A stretch of 64,000 bases of DNA from Ridgeia piscesae (GCA_025642075.2 JAODUO010000425.1:1-64000), one strand, 5' to 3'. Shown: positions 44,710-62,603, numbered from the stretch's first letter. Notes: generated from the letters alone by a model not told the origin. Made by a program: numbers and translations.

Positions 44710-46539
44710 TCAACTGAATATTATACCAATATTCCCGTCGGCATCAGATTGATCAAGACAACCATTAAATCCAGGTTTCGGACACTTTATGTATTGGCCA
44801 CCACGCATCAGGTCAAGATTGCGAAGACCCGTTATTGCAATGTGTTCGACGTGTTTCAGAACTTCATAACAGTATCGGTTGCGAACATTCAGGCCTGGGT
44901 TGGTTAACGAATTGAACCACCGGTCACCTATTTGAACCTTCGTCGGTTTCAGGTGTTGTTCTCGCAACCAGTCAGTGATGTTTCTGGGACTGCTGTCCCA
45001 CATATCAATTTTCCAAAATCGTGATCTGATGGCGAATTTGCGGCATGCAATAACGCTTTGATTAAACTGTGGACACGACGTTGGGAAGAACAGTCTAATG
45101 GTGTAGCCGCTCCTTGTGAACTCGTCTTTTCGCTGCCAGAAGTTCACCTTGTTCGATGGTGTGTAAGATATGTCGGCGTCGAGTTCCCACGGAAGAACGC
45201 CTTTGAACTTAATTGCCCCCAGAGCGGTGCCGTAGTCGACGCGACAAAAAATGCCCAGTTTCTCGCAGATGTCAAAGACGTCTTGAATTTGTTTCCTGAG
45301 AATATTCAAGCAACAGACAGGTACACTTATGCCTTTTCTCCTTTTGCACAAGGTTTTAGCTTCTTCACACGAGAACGACAGTTGTTTTCCGTCTGCGAAG
45401 TGAACGACATTAATCGCGTGGACTCGTGCCATCTGCTTCCAGTGCTTGTGTCGACTGGCCTCGCTCGTGTTGTCTCCTTGCATGAAGAACATCACGTCTG
45501 GACACGACACCGACAGCTTTCGCAGTTTCTTCAGGCGAAGGAAATAATCGTGAAACACTACGTCTGGCGACCTCATGTTGAATCGTACAGCGCGCAGTGT
45601 GGACAGCCTGCTTACAAATGGCGACGGAATGTAATCACAGAAAGCACACGACTTGCTCGACCTGTGATATCCATCCACATATTTGATTCTGTAATGAGCG
45701 AGCTGTGTCTGTTGACACCCCAGTGACCAATGTCCGTCGGGTGTCCGAAATGCGCCTCCGACAGCATCAACACCGAGTTCAGACACAACCCGGACCAGTC
45801 GTTCTAACTCCACGTTGGCCTGCCACAAAAATCTTTCGATTCGTCTTCCGACCAACACGAAGTCAGTTGTCGCCTTTTCTGCCAGCGTGTTCCAAATGAT
45901 GGCGGCCGTCGCTGACTCTGCCAACTCGTGTTGTTTGACGCTCAATTTGAGGTCGCCCGGAATTGCCAGTGTCTTGTGTATGGCCACGTGAACCGTCAGT
46001 TTGGGATAAGAGTTGTAAATCTCACGTAGAACCACGAGAATCTCGTCGTCAGTGATGTAATCAAATCCGTTTAAGAGGATAGACAAGACGTCGGGAAACG
46101 GTCGCGCGTTGGTGCAGTGCGCCAGGACTCGGCTCTTCTCGAAGAGAGGATAGTCCGACTTTATCCCCAGATACACTTCGGGACATACATCCAAGAACTC
46201 CCCTTTTCGCGTTACCTCCGCCTCTGTCACGGTCACGTTGACGTCGAAGTCAGGTTTCGTTACACCCAACTGCTCCATTATTTCTAGTACCAGCTTTAAA
46301 GACGTCTGCACCTGTATATCCGTCTCCTCTCTGCTTATTGTCGGCAAGGCAGCTTTCTGCATCTCGGTTGCGAGGACCTGCAATTGTTGTTTGATGTGAG
46401 TGCTGATCACTCCACTCTCCGCCTGTGTCTGTATAATTGCTGTACATATCGTCTTTCTATCCAAATATATAAACAGCCACACGAGCTGAACGACACTTAC
46501 TGCGACGAAAAGAAGTTTCATCCATGTAACATTCGCCAT
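44710..46539 (-). CDS. FKRP-like type II membrane glycan (phospho)transferase, LicD domain
   Basis: One uninterrupted 609-aa frame in a strong Kozak context (caagATGG). A short cytosolic tail and a signal anchor (about residues 8-26, LLFVAVSVVQLVWLFIYL) are followed by a stem, so it is a type II Golgi/ER-luminal protein. Residues about 120-360 look like the GT-A-like N-terminal domain of FKRP (GVDAVGGAFR ... GHWSLGC ... CDYIPSPFVS ... VVFHDYFLRL). Residues about 385-560 are the LicD nucleotidyltransferase-like domain, with VDYGTALGAI (434-443) and PWELDADISY (450-459; acidic metal-binding residues D454/D456). C391-x6-C398 followed by C409-C410 reproduces the zinc-finger cysteine pattern of FKRP, with a shorter loop. 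FKRP adds ribitol 5-phosphate to alpha-dystroglycan; whether this protein does so is unknown, and many invertebrates carry several paralogues. A single exon suggests retroposition or intron loss. Confidence 0.85.
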   Translation of the reverse strand: MANVTWMKLLFVAVSVVQLVWLFIYLDRKTICTAIIQTQAESGVISTHIKQQLQVLATEMQKAALPTISREETDIQVQTSLKLVLEIMEQLGVTKPDFDVNVTVTEAEVTRKGEFLDVCPEVYLGIKSDYPLFEKSRVLAHCTNARPFPDVLSILLNGFDYITDDEILVVLREIYNSYPKLTVHVAIHKTLAIPGDLKLSVKQHELAESATAAIIWNTLAEKATTDFVLVGRRIERFLWQANVELERLVRVVSELGVDAVGGAFRTPDGHWSLGCQQTQLAHYRIKYVDGYHRSSKSCAFCDYIPSPFVSRLSTLRAVRFNMRSPDVVFHDYFLRLKKLRKLSVSCPDVMFFMQGDNTSEASRHKHWKQMARVHAINVVHFADGKQLSFSCEEAKTLCKRRKGISVPVCCLNILRKQIQDVFDICEKLGIFCRVDYGTALGAIKFKGVLPWELDADISYTPSNKVNFWQRKDEFTRSGYTIRLFFPTSCPQFNQSVIACRKFAIRSRFWKIDMWDSSPRNITDWLREQHLKPTKVQIGDRWFNSLTNPGLNVRNRYCYEVLKHVEHIAITGLRNLDLMRGGQYIKCPKPGFNGCLDQSDADGNIGIIFS

Positions 46540-46760
46540 CTTGAATCTAGAAATCGATCGCTTCAGTTCTGCCGATTTTCGTAATCTTCATCAACGCTGG
46601 AACTCTATAAAAAGCAATTCAAAATATATTATAGAACAAGCTATTAAAAACAGATATATAAACTTCTTGTGTATAAAATGTTTGTTTATTTGTTTGTTTT
46701 TGTTTGCAGACCCATATGTCCGTCAGTTTTGCATATATATTGTGTTGACATTGACACATG

Positions 46761-47113
<353 letters not shown>

Positions 47114-47137
47114 CAGGCAGACAGACAGGCAGAAGAC

Positions 47138-48765
<1,628 letters not shown>

Positions 48766-48769
48766 TTCC

Positions 48770-49090
48770 ATTTTTATTACAGAAATTTTATTTTCGCAAT
48801 TAATTAATCTCAATTACTAATAATTATGACATGCATTTAAAACATTTATTTTTATTACCAAACAATTATTTTCGCAACTAATTGTGCGCACTTGCTAATA
48901 ATTATCATGACATAATAAATTAAAATAATAATATTATAAGATTTATGTAGTTAAAATGGAAATAAATATTATTTATTTCCATTTTAACTACATAAATCTT
49001 ATTATTTGTTTATATGTTTACTATCATGACCAATATTTTTATACAAGTCATACATGAAAATATAAAAGAAATGAAAATAAACAATAAAAC
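48770..49090. repeat. Dispersed AT-rich repeat related to 18820-19045
   Basis: It shares atttttattac/gaaaatgaa-type and ctaataattat words with 18880-19020 in reverse complement, and atacaagtcatacat in direct orientation at 49041. It also contains an internal duplication (48740-48830 versus 48835-48910). Confidence 0.5.
48936..49002. repeat. 67-bp perfect palindrome
   Basis: ataagatttatgtagttaaa then atggaaataaat, followed immediately by its reverse complement, ending cataaatcttat. Arms of about 32 bp, essentially no loop. Confidence 0.85.
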
Positions 49091-49827
49091 TATTAAATAC
49101 AAAATAATTTGCACAAGGCTAGCTTGTTAAATACAATGTGAACATACAGTATATAGAACTAAATTATTAAAAGAAAAAACATGCAAAAACAAACTTTATT
49201 TCAAAACAAACAACTGATAAAACTAATAATTTATAAATAGACAAGAAAATATCAGTTGGTAGACTTTAAAAAATAATAAGACAATACAAAACGTAATCAT
49301 GAATATTATGATCTGGAGAATCAACAATATTCATAACTGGACATTAAGAGTCAGGCTGAAATAATAGTAATACTTAATGTGTTAACTCTTAAATGTAACA
49401 TATTTACGACATCTTTCAACTCAACATAAACTAATGCAATGCCAGCTTGTAAAGTACAATGTGAACGTATATGTTATATAACCTGACAAATAAACATAAC
49501 AGACTAGGAGTCATAGTAATTCCTAGTCTTATAGTGAGGAAATATATATTGTAGTGTCATGAACAAAAATACGACAGAGGCAAATTATCTGCCAATACAA
49601 ACAATAAAATGTATACTATAATGCTATTGTAAATACAATTGCTGTAAAACAATCAAAACACACTCACTGTAAGAGTGAACAGTATTTCAATGAAACACAA
49701 TTATTTCACTTCTCTGCAACTAAGACAGCTGGGTTTTGTTCCAAAAAGAAATTACTAGTGTAAAACATTGAGAATATGCAACGCACACTTATAGTTGAAT
49801 ATTACAAGCTGCAGTGCTATAAGCAGG
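49091..49827. other. Intergenic, AT-rich
   Basis: No supported feature; words shared within the block (tgtgaacatacagtatat / tgtgaacgtatatgttat) suggest old duplication. Confidence 0.35.
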
Positions 49828-50083
49828 TGTCCCACCCTAAACCTAACCCCACCCCTTTCTCTAACCCTAACCCAACCGGTATGACAGACTCGGGTGTCCC
49901 ACCCTAAACCTAACCCCACCCCTTTCTCTAACCCTAACCCAACCGGTATGACAGACTCGGGTGTCCAACCCTAAACCTAACCCCACCCCTTTCTCTAACC
50001 CTAACCCAACCGGTATGACAGACTCGGATGTCCCACCCTAGCCCTAACCCCACCCATTTTTCTAACCCTAACCCAATCGGCGT
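49828..50083 (+). repeat. 67-bp minisatellite, about 3.8 copies, with CCCTAA words
   Basis: Unit starts at 49828, 49895, 49962 and 50029, a period of exactly 67 bp. Each contains cctaaacctaaccccacccc, ctctaaccctaacccaaccg and gtatgacagactcgg. The ctaaccctaaccc core is telomere-like (TTAGGG in complement). The copies are almost identical except the last. Confidence 0.92.
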
Positions 50084-53235
<3,152 letters not shown>

Positions 53236-53330
53236 AAAACTAGGTTACATGCACCGACCTTTGACACGGCAGCGCATTCCACGCAACCGAAAACTGGGTT
53301 ACATGCACCGACCTTTGACACGGCCACCAA
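53236..53330 (+). repeat. 54-bp tandem duplication
   Basis: aaaact-ggttacatgc and accgacctttgacacggc occur twice, 54 bp apart. Confidence 0.8.
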
Positions 53331-53562
53331 ACGCGCTCCTATCTGGGGCATGACCACGACCGAGTCAGTTCGTCTGACGCATTTTGGGAGTCCACAACTA
53401 GAGTAGTTCGAGTTTCAATCCAGGTTCAGCGTTGAAGCAGAGACAATGTTTGCGTGGCCTAGGAATATAATTTACCCTCTGTATGTACATGAACTTAATA
53501 ATGTACGATCAATTACGAAGTTCAAAATCGAAGCAAGGTAAGTGTTGACTGTTGACAGTTGA

Positions 53563-56500
53563 CATACGAAAGCGCACAAATGCGTACACATGCGCACATA
53601 TGAGCACAGACGCGCACAACTGCGCACACATGCGCACACCTGCGTCCACTTACGCACTCATGCGCACACATGTTCACAAATGCGCACACCTCCTCACACA
53701 TGCGAACACATGCACATACACGCTCAATAGCCAACACATGCGCACATATACTCACTCAAACCCCCCTGATCACATATGCGCGAAAAATGAGCACACATGG
53801 GCTCACATGCGCACACATGCGCACACATGCGCACACAAGCGCACACATGCTCATGCATGCTCACACATGCGCACACATCCGCATTCGGGCGCACATATAC
53901 GAACACATGTGCACAGATGCGCTAACATGGGCACGGCTACATGCGCACATTCTCATCCATGCGCAAACTAGCGTAAACATGCTCACGCATGCGCACAAAT
54001 GTGCACCCATGCGCACACATGAGCACAGTCGCGCAGGTATGCGCACACATGCGTTCTCTTGATCACACAAGCGCAAACAACCACACTCAGGGGCGCACAT
54101 GCGAACACATTTTCACACATGCGCGTACATGCGCCCACATGCACACACATGCGCCCACATGCACACACATGCGCCCACATGCACACACATGCGCACACAT
54201 GCTGACACATGCGGACACATGCGCATACATGCGGAGACATGTGCACATGTACGCACGTAAGCGCACATAGATATGCGCATATACCGCAGACATGCGCACA
54301 CATACATGCGCACACATATATGCGTACTCATGTTCACATATGCTCACAAATGTGCATACATGGGCATTCATGCGCACATATACGCACGTATGCGCACATA
54401 TGCGCATATACTCGCATATATGCAGACATGCGCAGACATGCGCACACGTGCACACGCACACGCACTTATGCGCATATCTGCGCAAACATGCGCATATATG
54501 CGCACACAGGCGGTAACATACGCACGCGCGCACACATGCGTAAATATGCCCACAAATGCGCACACTCGCGTACACATGCGAACACATGCGAAAACGTGCA
54601 CTGACAAGCATATATGCACAGACATGAGTAGACAAGCAGAAACAAGCCCACACATGCACACATCTGCGCACACATGCGTACAAGTGCTCATACATGCGCA
54701 CCCATCCGCATACATGAGCACAGATGCGCACATATGCGCACAATAGCGCACATATGCGTACTCATGAACACACATCCGCACATATGCAGACATGCGCAAA
54801 CATGCTCACCCCTGCGCAGACAAGGTTACACATGTTCACATATGCTCACATATGCGCACACATGCGCACACCTGTGCACACATGTTCACAAATAAGCACA
54901 TTTGCGAAAACATTCGCACACATGCAGACACATGCGCATATGCGAACACATACGCATTCATGCGCATACATGCTCACACATGCGGAAACATGTGCACATG
55001 TGCGCACATATACGCATATAGACATGCGAAGACATGCGCATACATGCGCTCACATGCTATCATGTGCCCACACATGCTCACATGCGCATAAATGCGCAAG
55101 CATGCGTATACTTGCTCACACATGTGCACACATACGCAAATATGAGCACAGACGCGCACACCTGCGCATACATGCGGAAACCTGCGCACACATGCGTACT
55201 CATGATAACACATGCGCACACAAGCGCACACATGCGCCCACATGTTCACACATGATCACACATGTGGACACATGCGCGCACATGCGCTCATATGCTCACT
55301 GATTCGCAAACATGAGCACACATGCACAAACATGCTCACAAATGCGCACACATACGCATTGATGCGCTCACATGCGCACATATGCTAACACATGCGCACA
55401 TATGCCCACACACGGTGATAAACCCACATATGCGCAGACATGGGCACAGATACAAAAAAGCCCATGACCACACATGCGCAAAAATGAGCACACAAGCGCT
55501 TACATGCGCACACATACGAACACAAGCGCAGACATACGCACACATGCTCTTGCATCCTCACACACGAACACACATGCGCAAACATGCCCACAAATGCGCA
55601 CACATGCATACACTTGCGTACACGTGCACCCTCATGCGCACATATGCGCAGACATATACATATATGCGCAAACACGAGCACACATTCTCTCCTTTGCGCA
55701 GAGAAGCGTAGACATGCGTAGTCATGATCACAAGCGAACACAAGCGCACTCAGGCGCACACATGCGCACACATGCGCACACATGCGCGTACATGCGCACA
55801 CATGCGCACACATGCGCACACATGCGCACACATGCGCACACATGCTCATAGAGGAGCACTCATGCGCAGACATGCGCACACATTTTTATACATGCGGACA
55901 CATGCGCATACATGAGGACACTTCTGTACGTATGCGCACATATACATTCGCAGATATTCGCAGGCATGTGCACACACGCGCAATTATGCGCAAATCTGCG
56001 CAACCATGCGCACACATGATCACAGATGCGCACACATATGCGCACACCTGCGAAAACATGCGTTCTCATGATCACACATGCGCACACATGCTTTCTCATG
56101 ACCATACATGCGCACACATGCGCACACATGCGCACACATGCGCATACATTCTCACATATGCGCACACATGCGCACTCATGCACTCAAGTGCGCATACATG
56201 CGCAATTTTCGAACATTTGCTCACACACGCTCTTACTAACGTTTACATGCACTCACCTACACACACATGCGTATGCGCATGCGCATACGCATGCGCACAC
56301 ATGCGCACACATGCTGACACAAGCGGACCGATGTTCACACTTGCTCACATGCGCAGACATCCGCACACATGCGCAACCATGCGCACACATGCTCACACCT
56401 GCGCGCACATGCGTACAATTGCCTGCGCATTAATGTGGAAATATGCGCAACCATGCGCACACATGCTCACAGATGCGCACACATGCGCAGATATGTGCAG

Positions 56501-59500
56501 ACATGCGCAACAACATGCTCACGCATGCTCATGGTCACGTGTTCACGCATACGCACAAATGCGCACGCATGCGCACGTAAAAGCATAGATGCGCACACAT
56601 GTTTACACCTGCGCACACCTGCGCACACCTGCGCACACCTGGGTAATCATGATCATACATGCCCATACAAGCGCACTCATGCGAACACAAGGGCACACAT
56701 GTTAACACATGCGCACAAATGTACAGTCATGTGCATTCATGGGAATACATGCGCACAGATGCTCACACATGCTTACATATGCGCGCGCATGTTCACACAT
56801 GCGCACACATGTTCACACATGCGCACACATGCTCACACGTGCGGAAACATATGGGCACATAGACATGCGCAGACATGCGCACAAATGCAGACCTGCGCAC
56901 GAATACGCACTCACGCATTTGTGGGCATTTTTGCGCACGTGTACACATGTGTGAGCACGTGTGAGCATTTGTGCGCATGTGTGGGCATGTGTGCGCATGT
57001 GTGCGCATCTGTGAGCATGTGTGCGTTTGTGACCATCAGTGGGTATGTTTGGGAATGTGAACATTTGTGTGGATGTGTGCGCATGTGAGCGCGTGTAAGC
57101 GCATGTGTGCGCATGTGTGCGTGAACATGTGTACGCATGTGTGCGAAGGTGTGCACTTGTGTGCGCATTTGTGCGCATATGTGAGAATGTTAGAGCTTGT
57201 GTGCATATGTGTGCGCATGTGTGCGCATGTGTGCGCTTGTGAGCACGCAATTGCTTGTGCAAGTGTGCGCATGTGTGCGCTTGGTTGCACTTGTGTCCGC
57301 AGGTGTACGCATGTGTGAGTATATGTGGGGAAGTGGGCGCATGTATGCGCATGAGTTCGCATGAGTGCGCATGAGTGCTCATGTAGTCGCGAATGTGTGC
57401 TATGTGAGCGAATATGACCGCATATGTGTGCACGTGCACATGTGTGCGAACATGTACGCATGTGTGCGAATGTGTGCGCATGTGTGCGCATGGGAATGCA
57501 TGTCTACGCATGTTCTCCCAAGTTTCCGCAGGTGTGCTGATGTGTGCGCATCTGTGCTGATGTGTGCGCATTTGTGCGCGTGTGTGAGCATGTGTACGCA
57601 AGTGTGCGCAGGTATGAGCATGTGTGCGCATTTTTGCGCATGTCTAGGCGTATAGGAGCATGTGTGTGCACGTTATCGCATGTGTACGCACGTGTACGCA
57701 TGTGTCCGCATGTGTGTCCGTGGGTGCGCAGGTTACCGCATGTGTGCGCCCGAGTACACATGTGTGCGCATGTGTGCGCTTATGAGCGCATGTGTGAGTA
57801 CACGTGCGCATGTTTGCGTGTGTGCGCGCATGTCTGCGCAGGTGAGCTCATATGTGCGCACATATACACAGGTGTGCGCATGTTTGCGCATATGTGCGAA
57901 TGTGTCAACAAGTGTGCGCATATGTGCGCGTGAGTGCGCATGTGTGCGCATGTGTGATCATGAGTACGTATATGTGCGATTTTGTGCACATGTGTGTGCA
58001 TGTGTGCGCATCTTTTTGCATGTCTGCGCAGGTGAGCGCATATGTGTGCATCCGGGTGCACGTTTTCGCATGTGTGCACATGTGTACGAATGTGTGCGCA
58101 TATGTGCGTTTGTGGTCATGTGTGGGCGTGTTTGCGCACGTGTGAGCATGTGTACGCATGTGTATGCAAGTGTGCGCATGTGTGCGCATGAGTGAGGAAG
58201 TGTGCGCATATGTGTGCGCATGTGTGAGCATGTGTGCGTTGGTGGTCATTTGAGCATGTGTGCGCATGTGTCCGCAAGTGTGCGCATATGTGCGCATGAA
58301 TGAACATGGGCGCGGATATGTGTGCGCATGTGTGAGCATGTGTGCGCATGTCTCATCATGAATATGCATGTTCGCGCAGGAGGGCGCTGGTATCCGCAGG
58401 TGTACGCATGTTTGCGCATCTGTGCTCGTGTGTGCACATGTTTGCACGTTTGTGCGCACGCGTGAGCAATTAAACGCATGTGTGCGTAGGTGTGAGCATA
58501 TTTTCGCGTGGTTACGCATGTGTGCCGATGTCTGGACATGTGTGCGCATGTGCGCGTATGTCTGCGCATGTGTACGTGCGCATGTGTGCACATATGTGCG
58601 TATGTGTGAGTATGTGTGTGTATGTGTGAGCATGGGTCCGCTTGTGTGAGCATGTGTGCGCATTTGTGAGCATGTGTGCCCATAGGTGTGAATGTCTGCG
58701 TTTGTGTACATGCGTGCGCAAGTTAGCGCATATGTCTGCCCCTTCACATGTGTGCGCATATGTACACATTTACGCATGTGTTCGAATGTGTACGTGCGCA
58801 TGAGTGTACATATGTGCGTATGTGTGAGCATGTGTGCGTATGTGTGCGTATGTGTGCGTATGTGTGCGTATGTGTGCGTATGTGTGCGCATGTGAGCATG
58901 TGTGTGCATGTTTACCCATTGTGTGTGCATGTGTGCGCAAGTATGCATGCGTGCATGTATGCATGAGCGCGCATATGTGCACATATGTGAGATGTATGCG
59001 GATCTGTGCGCATGTGTGATCATGAGAACGCATGTTTGCGCAGGAGTGCACATGTCAGCGCATAAGTAATCATGTGTGCGCATGGTTGCGCATATGTGCG
59101 CATGCGTGAGCAATTGTACGCATGTTTCCGCAGTTGTGAGCGTGTGTGCGCATGTCTGCGCAAGTCTGCGCATGTGTTCGCATTTTTGCGGATGTCTGGG
59201 CTTATATGCGCATGTGGGTGTACGTTTCGCATGTGTGTGCACGTGTATACACTTGTGCTCATTTGTAGGCATGTTTTCGCATGTGTGCGCGCGTTCGTAT
59301 GTTTCGGCCTATGTGCGCATGTGTGTGCATATGTGCGCGTGTATGCGCATGTGTGCGCATGTATGAATATGTGTGCACATGTGTGCGCTTTTGTACGCGT
59401 GTGTTCGCATGTGTTCGCATGCGTTCGCTTGGGTGCGCAGGTGAGCGCATTTGGGCGCACATATGTGCGCATGTGTGCGCTTTTGTGCGCGTGTGAGAGC

Positions 59501-62500
59501 ATATGTGCGTATGTTTGTGTATGTGTCCGCGTGTGTGCGCATGTGTGCGCATGTGTGCGCAGGTGAGCGTATATGTGCGCACATGTACATTTGTGTGCGC
59601 ATGTTTGGTCATGTGTGATCATATGTACGATGTTGTGCACATGTGTGCGCATATATGCTAATGTGTGCGCAAGGGGCGCATTTGTGCGCATCCGTGAGAA
59701 AGTGTACGCATGTGTGCGCACTTGTACGCGTGTGTGCGCATGTGAGCTGATGTGTGCGCATGTGTGATCATTAATACGCATATGTGCGATGTTGTGCACA
59801 TGTGTGCGCATCTGTGCTCATGTGTGCGCATGGGTGAGCATTTCTGTGCATACCTTAGCACGTGTACACTTGTTTGCGCATGTGTGCGAATGTGTGCGTT
59901 TGTGGTCATGTGTGGGCCTGTTTGCACACGTGTGAGCATGTGTGCAGTATGTGCTCATGTGTGCGCATGTTTGAGCATTTTTGCGCATATGTGTGCGCAT
60001 GTGTGGGCATGTGTACGAAGGAGTGCGCATGTATGCGCATGTGAGCATGTGTGGGAATATGTGCGCGTGTGTGAGCACATGCGTGCACATGCCCACAACT
60101 ACGTACAAATGCGCACCCATGCGCAAACATGAGCACAGGTGCGTATATATGCGCACACAGATGTACTCCTGATCACACATGCCCATACGTGTTAACACCT
60201 GCGCATACATGAGCATACAAGCGCACATATGCGCACACATGCGCACACATGTGTACATGTGCGCACACATCAGCTCACCTGCGCATACATCCGCACACAT
60301 ACGCACACATGGCACAAATGCGCACACATGCACACACAAACTCACACACGCGCACTCATGCGCACTGATGCGCACATATGCCCATAAGCGCACTCATGCC
60401 CACCATTGCCCACATATGCTCACATGTGCACACGTTTGAGAACACAAGCGCACACCTTCGTACCCATGTGCACAAGTGCACACACATCAGCATACATGCA
60501 CTCACATGCGCACTCATTTGCACACATGGGCACACATGGTCACACATGAACATTCATGCTCACAAATGCTCTCACAGGCGACACATGCCCACACATGGTC
60601 ACGCAAGCGAACTGATGCGCTCACAAGCGCATTCATGCGTACTCATGATCACACATGCGCACACATGCGCACACGCATACCTATACTCACACATGCACAC
60701 ACATACTCACCCCAGCGCACTCATGCGTACATATGTTCATGGGTACAAATGTGCAACCATGCGCAAACACGGGCACAGATTCCCAGACATGTGTACATCT
60801 GCGAATTCCTGTGGACGCATGCGTACTCCTGCGCACACATGCCCACACATGCTCACAAGTGCACACATGACCATACATGCGAAAACTTGCCAACACATGC
60901 GCACTCGTGCACACCATGCTCATATTTGCGCTCACATGCGCACACATCCCCACATATGCTCACATGTGCGCACAACTACGCACACATGCGCACTCATTCA
61001 CACACATGCGCACATATGCTCACACATGGTCTCACAGGCGCACATGCCCACACATGGTCACGCAAACGCACAGATGCGCACACAAGCGCATTCATGCGTA
61101 TTCATGATTACACATGCGCACTCATGCGCTCACATAGGTGCGCGTGTGTGTTCGCAAGCATTCTCAAGCATGCGCACAGATGCGCACACAAGCACACACT
61201 TTCGCACACATGCGCACTCATGTGCACACATGCCCTCACACGCGCACAGGCACACCTATGCTCACACATGCGCACATGCGCACAAATGCACATGTGTGCG
61301 CATGTGTACGTATATGTGCATTTGTGCGCATGTGTGAGCATAGGTGTGCCTGTGCGCATGTGAGGGCATGAGTGCGCATGTGTGCGAAAGTGTGTGCTTG
61401 TGTGCGTATCTGTGCGCATGCTTGGGAATGCTTGCGAACACACACGCGCATAGATGTTCACACATGCGCACTCTTGCCCACACAAGCTCATACATGCGCA
61501 AATTTGAACACAAGCGCACACTTTCGTAGTCATGTGCACACATGGGCACTCATGCGCCCACATACGCACTCATGCTCACACATGCGCATTCACGCGCACA
61601 CATGCGCACACATGCCGACATACGCGCACACATGCCCACATACGCTCACACATGACCACACACGTGAACGCATGTGTGAGCATGTGTGCGCATATGTGCT
61701 TATGTGTTCTAACGTCAGCATCTGTGGGCATGTGTGCGCAAGTGTGAGTATGTATGCGCATGTGTGTGCATGTCTGCGCTTGTTTGTGCATGTGTGAGCT
61801 TGTTTGCGCACGCATGCGCATATGTACACATATGTGCGGATGAGTGCACATATGTGCACCTGTATACGCATGAGTGCGCATGGGTGAGCATATGGCGGCA
61901 TATGTGCGCATGTGTGCGCATGTGTGCGAATGCGTGCGCATGTGTGCGCATATGTGCAGATGTGTGCGCATGAGTGCGCATATGTGCGCATGTGTTCGCA
62001 TGTGTGCGCATGAGTGCGCATGTGTGACCATGTGTGCGCATCTGTGATCATGAGTACGCAGGTGTGCGAAGGTGTGCGCAGGTGTGCGCATCTGTGCTCA
62101 TGTTTGCGCATGGATGCGCGTTTTTGCGCATGTCTGCACATGTGTACGCTTGTGTGCGCATAACTGGGCATGTTTTCACATGTGTGCGCGTGTGCGTATG
62201 TGTGCGCCTGTGTGCCCACAGTTGCGAAAATGTTCGCATAAATGCGAATGTCCGCATGTCTGAGCATGTCTCAACAATGGCAATGTGCGCATATGTGCAC
62301 ATTTGTGCGCATTTTTCCGCATATGTGCGCATGTTTCTACATGTGGGAGCATGTGTTCGCATGTGACAACATGTGTACACATATGTGAGCATGTGTGCGC
62401 ATGTCTACGGATGTGTACGCATGTGTGCGCATGTGTGCGCATATGTGCGTATGATTGCGCATGTGTCAGCATGTGTGCGCATGTGTGATCAGGAGTACGC

Positions 62501-62603
62501 ATGTGTGTGCAGGTGTGCGCATGTGTGCGCATCTGTGTTCATGTGTTCGCATCTGTGCTCATGTGTGCGCATGGTTGCGCGTGTGTGTTCGCAGGCATGC
62601 GCA
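53563..62603. repeat. Nine-kilobase minisatellite of a 10-bp unit, TGCGCACACA
   Basis: About 900 variant copies of the decamer. The consensus is strictly alternating pyrimidine-purine, also across unit junctions. Orientation changes: TGCGCACACA on plus from 53563 to about 56905; reverse (TGTGTGCGCA) to about 60070; plus to about 61132; an inverted-duplication hairpin 61132-61457; plus to about 61665; reverse to 62603. Longer words such as gcgtactcatgatcacacat recur every few hundred bases (near 55195, 56050, 60636, 61096, and inverted near 57953, 62044), showing a higher-order structure. Because neither strand of the decamer contains a stop in any frame, dozens of long Cys/His/Met/Thr/Val-rich frames appear; none is a gene. 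Confidence 0.95.
61132..61457. repeat. Inverted duplication inside the minisatellite, arms about 150 bp
   Basis: gcgcgtgtgtgttcgcaagc at 61140 is the reverse complement of gcttgcgaacacacacgcgc at 61429. The arms continue through aagcacacactttcgcac / gtgcgaaagtgtgtgctt and aggcacacctatgctcac / gtgagcataggtgtgcct to a centre near 61300. The arms are far more alike than neighbouring satellite units, so the duplication is recent. Confidence 0.85.

Noticed and set aside
45058..45726. 222-codon plus-strand frame
   Set aside because: Antisense shadow of the 609-aa FKRP-like gene.
53563..62603. CRISPR-like array
   Set aside because: Short regular repeats without unique spacers, in an animal genome; it is a minisatellite.
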